Source: Psychrobacter phenylpyruvicus DSM 7000 = NBRC 102152 (GTDB taxonomy: Bacteria; Pseudomonadota; Gammaproteobacteria; Pseudomonadales; Moraxellaceae). Taken from it: a stretch of DNA of 64,000 nt. Below the pieces are notes generated by a model. That model searched no databases. It was not told the origin of the DNA and worked only from the letters and a program-made list of their open reading frames with translations. The position numbers and the translations under genes are program-made. The stretch covers positions 70,502-134,501 of the forward strand of contig NZ_JMKP01000004.1 of assembly GCF_000685805.1 (NCBI RefSeq), given 5' to 3'. Positions 58,272 to 64,000 of the stretch are shown here, in pieces; positions within the stretch are counted from its first letter, which is position 1, and each line of letters starts with the position of its first letter.

Positions 58272-60827
58272 TTAAAACCATTCTAAAGCTTTATCATACC
58301 AAGTGTCGCCTGAATTCACACTGTTATTATTGTTTGAAGCTTCTCCCTGTTCATTTTGGGCAGGGGTACTGGCCTCATTATTATCACCGTTTATGCCACC
58401 AGAGGGCATGCCTTCTTGAACACTATCTAACTCACGACTTTGATTTAGCAGTGCTTTACGCTGATCGTTAAGCCAGCGTAATTGTCTACGTGATTGCTCT
58501 TGTTGATATAGTTCCAAGGCACAGTCACTGGCATCTTGTGGTAAATATCTAGTCAGCACAGGTAAGTATCTGGCGCCTTGACAGCTTTCATGAGACAGCT
58601 TGCCGGTGCCGTTTTCTAACCACAGCCACTCAACACTATCGGGCTGTACTAACTCGACTGGCGTTAGACGTAAGCGGCCCATAAAGTCTTTCCATAATGG
58701 TAGGGCGCCACTACCACCGCTTAGACCAATCGGTTTGTTGTCATCTCGGCCCACCCAGACCACACTGACGTAATTACCGCTGTAGCCTGCAAACCAAGCA
58801 TCTCGATAATCATTGGTGGTCCCTGTCTTACCTGCTAAATTAAGATCGCTGCCTAAAGACTTTAATGAGCTTGCTGTGCCGTTTCTAACCACTTCTTGTA
58901 GTGCATAGTTGGTTAGATAGTTGACATCAGGCGGCACACTGCGCTTAGTGTCAAGTCCTGAGCGCTGTAAAATACTACCTCTATCATCTACCACAGTACG
59001 GATACTAATAATGGGAGTGCGAAACCCACCTGCGGCCACTACTTGATACATGCCTAACATATCCATAGGACTCAGCTCAACAGAACCTAAGAATAAGGAG
59101 GGGTAGGTAGGGATTCTTTCATTAATACCCAAACGATGCATCTGATTGACAAGGGTACCCACCCCAAATTCTATCCCAGTATTGACGGCGGCTTGGTTGT
59201 AAGACTTAGCTAACGCCGTGGTCAAAGGCACATAGCCATGATCTACCCCATCATAGTTCTTGGGTGTCCAGCTGCTACCATCGGTCAAAGTTAAGGTCAC
59301 TGGGCTGTCATTGACAGGGCTGGCAAGATTGTACTTACCACTTTCAAGAGCGGTCATATAAATAAAAGGCTTTAACAGGGAGCCAACCTGACGCTTAGCA
59401 TCTACCGCACGGTTAAATCCAGTAAACTCACTGCCACTACCAACGGCTGCAACCAGTTCTCCTGAAGCGGGGTTAGCACTTAGTAAAGCTGCTTGTATTG
59501 GCTTAGTTTTACTGCTTTTTTTGCGTAGGGCTGACAGCTGCTTTTCTACCGCATTATCAGCCGCGAACTGAGCAATAGGATCTAAAGTGCTAAAAACCCG
59601 TAGGCCTTCGTTTTTTAGATCTTCTGGATGATAGTTTGACTGTAGCTCGCGTTTTACTATATCCAAAAAGTCTGGAAAACGGCTTTTTCCCACACTGGGT
59701 TTTTCGACCACATCAAGGGGCTGGGCGATGGCCTCTTCATAAGTTTGTTGGTCTAATTTTCCAGTAGCTAACATATTAGCCAACACTGTATTACGTCTGT
59801 CTAATGCCCGTTCAGGATTGCGGCGAGGGTTGTAGTAACTGGTACCTTTTGCCAAGCCAACCAGTAGGGCTTGTTGATCAACTCGTAACTCTTTTAGCGG
59901 TTGATTGAAATAAAACTGCGCCGCTAACCCAAAGCCATTAATGGAGCGGTTGCCATTTTGACCTAAATTAATTTCATTCAAATAGGTTTGCAAAATCTCA
60001 TCTTTGCTGTAATGCATCTCTAGTAATAAGGCCATAACCGCTTCATTGGCCTTACGTTTGAGAGTGCGGTCTGAGCTGAGATAAAAGTTTTTTACCAATT
60101 GCTGAGTAATGGTCGAGCCGCCCTGCATAGAACCGCCTTGCAAGTTATTATAAAGGGCACGGCCAATTCCTTTTAATGATACCCCTTTGTGCTGATAAAA
60201 GCCTCTGTCTTCTGTAGAGATCAAGGCATCAATAAGTGGCTGTGGAATCTCTGATATCGGTAGTACGATACGATCTTCATTGTTATCTGGATAAATACCG
60301 CCAATAGTTACCGGCTCAATGCGCACAATTCCGGTATCACTAGGTTGGGTGCTTTGAATATTGGTGATCTTTGAGTCTTGAATTTTGATCTTGATAACCT
60401 GCTCAGGATCAACATCACTGGCACTGTACTGGAAGCCTCGAGTATGAATCACATACTGACCAGAGGATTTAGTATAAGTACCGGAACGATCATAGTTTGA
60501 GCTAGATTTATAATTTAGCATCTCTAACCACGAATCTAGGTTCCTAGAGGTTAGGGTGGCGCCTTGGTATAGCTCAAGAGGTTGCGAGTAGACTTTGGCA
60601 GGGATATTCCAGCGCTTACCTTCAAATTTAGCGGTAATGACTCTATCCTGCTTAATTAAATACATAGCAAGGACTACCATACCGACAATGATGATAATCA
60701 GTAATAAAAAACCAAGCACTGAGCCTCTTTGTTGTTCAGGATTTGGGGTTTTGCCTGTAAGGGTGTTTAAAGAGGAGGTTGATGATTTGGAAACACGAGA
60801 TTTTGCTAAAGAAGGTTTATGATGCAC
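58272..60827 (-). CDS. mrcB: Penicillin-binding protein 1B
   Basis: An 851-aa bifunctional peptidoglycan synthase. A transmembrane helix lies at about 36-57, and a UB2H-like domain at about 65-165. The GT51 transglycosylase has Glu206 in ISTEDRGFYQHKG and GGSTITQQLVKNFYL. The transpeptidase has Ser483 in VGSLLKPF, KSYNQAAVN (541 on) and KTGTTNDYRDAWFAGY (667 on). The C-terminal tail is Asn/Ser-rich. It is likely to use an outer-membrane activator of the LpoB type. Confidence 0.95.
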   Translation of the reverse strand: MHHKPSLAKSRVSKSSTSSLNTLTGKTPNPEQQRGSVLGFLLLIIIIVGMVVLAMYLIKQDRVITAKFEGKRWNIPAKVYSQPLELYQGATLTSRNLDSWLEMLNYKSSSNYDRSGTYTKSSGQYVIHTRGFQYSASDVDPEQVIKIKIQDSKITNIQSTQPSDTGIVRIEPVTIGGIYPDNNEDRIVLPISEIPQPLIDALISTEDRGFYQHKGVSLKGIGRALYNNLQGGSMQGGSTITQQLVKNFYLSSDRTLKRKANEAVMALLLEMHYSKDEILQTYLNEINLGQNGNRSINGFGLAAQFYFNQPLKELRVDQQALLVGLAKGTSYYNPRRNPERALDRRNTVLANMLATGKLDQQTYEEAIAQPLDVVEKPSVGKSRFPDFLDIVKRELQSNYHPEDLKNEGLRVFSTLDPIAQFAADNAVEKQLSALRKKSSKTKPIQAALLSANPASGELVAAVGSGSEFTGFNRAVDAKRQVGSLLKPFIYMTALESGKYNLASPVNDSPVTLTLTDGSSWTPKNYDGVDHGYVPLTTALAKSYNQAAVNTGIEFGVGTLVNQMHRLGINERIPTYPSLFLGSVELSPMDMLGMYQVVAAGGFRTPIISIRTVVDDRGSILQRSGLDTKRSVPPDVNYLTNYALQEVVRNGTASSLKSLGSDLNLAGKTGTTNDYRDAWFAGYSGNYVSVVWVGRDDNKPIGLSGGSGALPLWKDFMGRLRLTPVELVQPDSVEWLWLENGTGKLSHESCQGARYLPVLTRYLPQDASDCALELYQQEQSRRQLRWLNDQRKALLNQSRELDSVQEGMPSGGINGDNNEASTPAQNEQGEASNNNNSVNSGDTWYDKALEWF

Positions 60828-61069
60828 GATAGTTTTACCAACATAAAAAAGACCTGATTATAATGACCGAAAACAGCCTTTTTTTCAATGTAAATGCTAT
60901 TTAATACTCGGCTATTGTGGATTAAAACTAGGTTTTCACTGGTTTTTCATAACTAAGCCCAACCATAGACTAGATATCGATAGCTTCTATGCAGATAACA
61001 GTGCTTAGTTTCTAAGACCTGATACAATAGACAGTATCTTTACTGCGACAATTTGTTGTGAATAATGTT

Positions 61070-63997
61070 ATGACCCATCCTAAAAATAGTTCTATCCAAC
61101 CTACCAACTCTAATACCAGTAGTAATTCTAATTCAGCCTATTCTGACAGTGGACCAGAAGCAGGGGCGAGCAAGCAGATGTCATTGAATTATTTGAGCGA
61201 GGACATCGATAATTTGATATTGCCACCTGAAGGGTGTTGTTTCCATTGTGCCGAACCTGTACCTGACCCTCCATTTACCGCTCATATTCTAGGTGAGGAT
61301 CGATTGATGTGCTGTATGGGCTGTCAATTGGCTGCTGAGAGTATCGTTGAGGCGGGGCTTGAGCAGTATTACCTTGATCGCTCTGAAATTAACCGTACCG
61401 CAAGTATGCCAACTGAGTTAGAGCGTTTAAGAGCTTATGACCATGAAGACATTCAAGCTCAATTTGTCTACGCCGCTGATGGGAAGTCGGTGGCTGAGCT
61501 TTCAGTAAATAACTTACGCTGTGCTGCTTGTACTTGGCTAATTGAAACCCGGTTGTATGAAATGCCTGGGGTCGATAAATGTCAGGTGAACTTAACCAAT
61601 CAGCGGATGCGAGTGATTTGGGATGAAGATAAGCTGCCCATTAGTGATATTTTGGCCACCATTAACCAAATAGGCTATGACGCCAAGCCTTATCGTCAAG
61701 ATACCCATGAAGCGATGCTAGAGCGTAACAATAAAAAAATGATGATTCGCCTCGGTATTGCTGCCCTAGGGGCAATGCAAGCGATGATGTTCGCGGTTGG
61801 CATGTATTTTGGTAACTATACTAGCTACAGTGGAATGTTAGTCGAACAAAGGGATTTTCTACGCTGGGTATCGCTGTTTGTTAGTGTTCCTGTCTTCTTT
61901 TACTGTGCGGTGCCATTTTTTACTTCGGCTTGGTCGGCAATAAAAATCCGTCAGGTTAATATGGATGTGCCGGTCAGTATTGCTTTAATTGTGACTTTCT
62001 TTGCCAGTTTATATGCCACCATATCCGGAACAGGTGAGACCTATTACGACTCGGTCAGTATGTTTGTGTTCTTCTTGTTGGCTGGGCGTTATATCGAGCA
62101 TAATGCGCGGCTTAAAGCGGCTAATATGGCCAATGATTTGGTGGTGGTTGAGCCCACATTGGTACAGCGTCTAGGGAATGAATCGCAATTAATACAACAG
62201 ATTGATCAGGCCAATATTGCTCCCAATCAGTCGGTAGAGCAAAAGATTGAAACTGCGGAACATGCTTTGGTTCTAACTGAAGCTGAGTACCAGAAGCTGG
62301 CACAGTTAGGCGAGCTGATCCATGCTGCAAAGCGTAGCAAGCAGTCTGAACAGCAAGAGGCGCTCCAAGCTACTCAAAAGCACAATGTCGCAACTGGCGA
62401 TGCAGACTTAAACTCGCAACCACAAAAATATGAAACAGTAACTGCTCATACCCTAAATATCGGCGATGTTATTATGATTGAGGCGGGGAGTGAAGTAGTC
62501 GCCGACGGCATATTATGCAGTGAAACCGCAACAGTATCGCAAAGTCTGTTGACCGGTGAGAGTCTACTGATAGTCAAGCATAGAGGCGATAGAGTTATTG
62601 GCGGGTCTCAAAACGACAGTCAGCCTTTTGTGATGATCGTAACTGAACTACCTGAGAACAGCCAAATTGCCCTGATTGACCGTCTAATGAACCGAGCTCT
62701 TAGTGAGAAGCCGAAAGTGGCAGAGCAAGCGGATAAATGGGCCCGTTGGTTTGTGGCCAGAATTCTAGTGCTGGCAGTGTTTGTCTTTATTGCTTGGTAT
62801 TTCGTTGATCCCTCTCAGGCGCTTTGGGCCACTGTTGCGGTCTTAGTGGCCACTTGTCCTTGTGCTTTATCGCTTGCCACGCCGATTGCCTTAACGGTCT
62901 CAACCAATAGGCTGGCAAGTTATGGCTTTTTAACCACGCGTGGTCATACCATTCAAACTTTGGCTGAAGTTACCCATGTGGCTTTTGATAAAACGGGTAC
63001 CTTGACTTATGGTAAGCCCAATCTGTTATACATTGAGCCACTGCAGTCACTTGTTGAATCAGAGACTGCAGAGCAAGACTCAGCCCAGCGTATGGATCAA
63101 GAACAGTTATTGGCAATTGCTGCCGCTTTAGAGGTGGGCAGTCGTCACCCAATCGCCAGTGCATTACTTGATGCTGCTTACCAGCTTCATTTGCCGGCTG
63201 TGACCGATCTGGTCCATCATACTGCCGGCGGTGTTGAGGCTGTAGTCAATGATATCGGAGGTGGCTATAGATATCGCTTGGGTCATGTTGACTTCGCCTT
63301 AAATAATACGGATTCAGACTCAGCGACTGCTGAAGACAAGCCACAAATATCGCTACAGCTACAAAAGCATAATGCCAGTACAGCAGTTATGTTGACCCGA
63401 TATCGTATGGCTTCAGAAGGTGAGACGGCGGGTGAGGTTTGGGAGCCTATGGCACTGTACTATTTTAATGACAGTGTTCGAGAAGGGGTGGCAGAGATGA
63501 TTGCTGCCTTGCAAGCTCAAAATATTGAAACAGTAATCTTGACTGGAGATCCGAGTGAGCATGCCCAAACTGTGGCCAAAGAGCTAGGTGTTGATAAAGT
63601 CTACTTTGGCTTATCACCAAGTGATAAAGTCGACCATATCAAAGAGCTACAACAGCAAGGTCATGTGGTGATGATGGTCGGTGACGGTATTAATGATGCC
63701 CCAGTATTGGCAGCAGCAAATATCTCGACTGCCATCGCGGGTGCTGCTGACTTAGCTCAGGTCTCAAGTGATAGTGTTATCTTAAATGGCAAAGTGCCTG
63801 CAGTGTATGATGCGAAGCGTGTGGCGGATAAGGCGCAACATATTATTAAACAAAACTTACGCTGGGCATTAACCTATAACTCAGTAGTGCTACTACCTGC
63901 AGCTTTTGGCTATGTGCCGCCATGGTTAGCGGCCATTGGCATGTCACTAAGCTCACTGGTTGTGGTATTAAATGCCTTACGCCTAAAAAGAGCTTAA
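61070..63997 (+). CDS. Copper-type P-type ATPase, CcoI/FixI-like
   Basis: A protein of about 975 aa. An N-terminal Cys-rich segment (CCFHCAEPV, LMCCMGCQLAAESIVEAGLE) followed by an HMA domain with CAACTWLIE is the CcoI/FixI arrangement, which supplies copper to cbb3 oxidase. Core motifs: ATCPCALSLATPIAL, DKTGTLTYG, HPIASALLDA, and GDGINDAPVLAAANIS. About 80 extra residues, polar and Gln-rich, lie before the actuator motif LLTGES. The ATG at 61070 is chosen; a GTG at 61058 is possible. No cco genes are in view, so the pathway is inferred. Confidence 0.9.
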   Translation: MTHPKNSSIQPTNSNTSSNSNSAYSDSGPEAGASKQMSLNYLSEDIDNLILPPEGCCFHCAEPVPDPPFTAHILGEDRLMCCMGCQLAAESIVEAGLEQYYLDRSEINRTASMPTELERLRAYDHEDIQAQFVYAADGKSVAELSVNNLRCAACTWLIETRLYEMPGVDKCQVNLTNQRMRVIWDEDKLPISDILATINQIGYDAKPYRQDTHEAMLERNNKKMMIRLGIAALGAMQAMMFAVGMYFGNYTSYSGMLVEQRDFLRWVSLFVSVPVFFYCAVPFFTSAWSAIKIRQVNMDVPVSIALIVTFFASLYATISGTGETYYDSVSMFVFFLLAGRYIEHNARLKAANMANDLVVVEPTLVQRLGNESQLIQQIDQANIAPNQSVEQKIETAEHALVLTEAEYQKLAQLGELIHAAKRSKQSEQQEALQATQKHNVATGDADLNSQPQKYETVTAHTLNIGDVIMIEAGSEVVADGILCSETATVSQSLLTGESLLIVKHRGDRVIGGSQNDSQPFVMIVTELPENSQIALIDRLMNRALSEKPKVAEQADKWARWFVARILVLAVFVFIAWYFVDPSQALWATVAVLVATCPCALSLATPIALTVSTNRLASYGFLTTRGHTIQTLAEVTHVAFDKTGTLTYGKPNLLYIEPLQSLVESETAEQDSAQRMDQEQLLAIAAALEVGSRHPIASALLDAAYQLHLPAVTDLVHHTAGGVEAVVNDIGGGYRYRLGHVDFALNNTDSDSATAEDKPQISLQLQKHNASTAVMLTRYRMASEGETAGEVWEPMALYYFNDSVREGVAEMIAALQAQNIETVILTGDPSEHAQTVAKELGVDKVYFGLSPSDKVDHIKELQQQGHVVMMVGDGINDAPVLAAANISTAIAGAADLAQVSSDSVILNGKVPAVYDAKRVADKAQHIIKQNLRWALTYNSVVLLPAAFGYVPPWLAAIGMSLSSLVVVLNALRLKRA

Positions 63998-64000
63998 GTA

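Overview
The window looks like a chromosome segment of a Moraxellaceae gammaproteobacterium, most likely Psychrobacter. This is inferred from moderate AT-richness, a tmRNA tag reading ANDETYALAA, and neighbourhoods such as rpsF-rpsR-rplI, iscRSUA-hscBA-fdx, hup-ppiD and prmA-fis-purH. The first 35.3 kb is an apparently complete prophage integrated in the 3' end of ssrA (tmRNA). The rest is ordinary host chromosome.

Prophage layout (about 1-35314). The element is flanked by a perfect direct repeat of at least 95 bp (1-95 and 35220-35314) that carries the 3' end of tmRNA and its terminator. The early half is lambda-like in logic. A leftward operon (6838 to 207) runs from a PL-like promoter through small genes, a YqaJ exonuclease and RecT annealing protein, excisionase and integrase. 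A lysogeny block lies between PL and the repressor: an S24-type CI repressor, three exported or membrane-anchored proteins, and a separately promoted pair (soluble 334-aa protein plus four-helix membrane protein) in exactly the position of lambda rexAB. PL and PR share -10 boxes and an operator, TAAAC-N5-GTTTA. A rightward operon follows: Cro-like, CII-like, an O-like initiator with an iteron origin inside the gene, P-like, DUF1064 nuclease and a Q-like antiterminator. Q is followed by a consensus late promoter and two terminators.

The late half is P22-like: terminase, P22-type portal, scaffold, coat, gp4- and gp10-like tail completion proteins, gp7/gp20/gp16-like ejection proteins with a lysozyme-like protein among them, a tailspike, a holin candidate and a GH108 endolysin. 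Virions should therefore be short-tailed. Three items stand out. A second copy of the late promoter sits in the middle of the late genes, again followed by stacked terminators. A gp49-like protein just after the coat gene is fused to a DUF2829/Tad2 (Thoeris anti-defence) domain. A rex-like module with its own promoter is a candidate superinfection-exclusion system.

Host part (35287-64000). The intact tmRNA gene is followed by rpsF-rpsR-rplI (with an S6:S18-like leader), an NAD(P)-binding protein, rraA, mfd, a HIT protein, the isc iron-sulfur operon behind an IscR-type operator/promoter, a UbiJ/SCP2-like membrane protein, hup, ppiD, purH, fis, prmA, a TPR-like lipoprotein, mrcB (PBP1b) and a CcoI/FixI-type copper P-type ATPase.

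All functional names come from reading motifs and recalled family features; no database search was possible.
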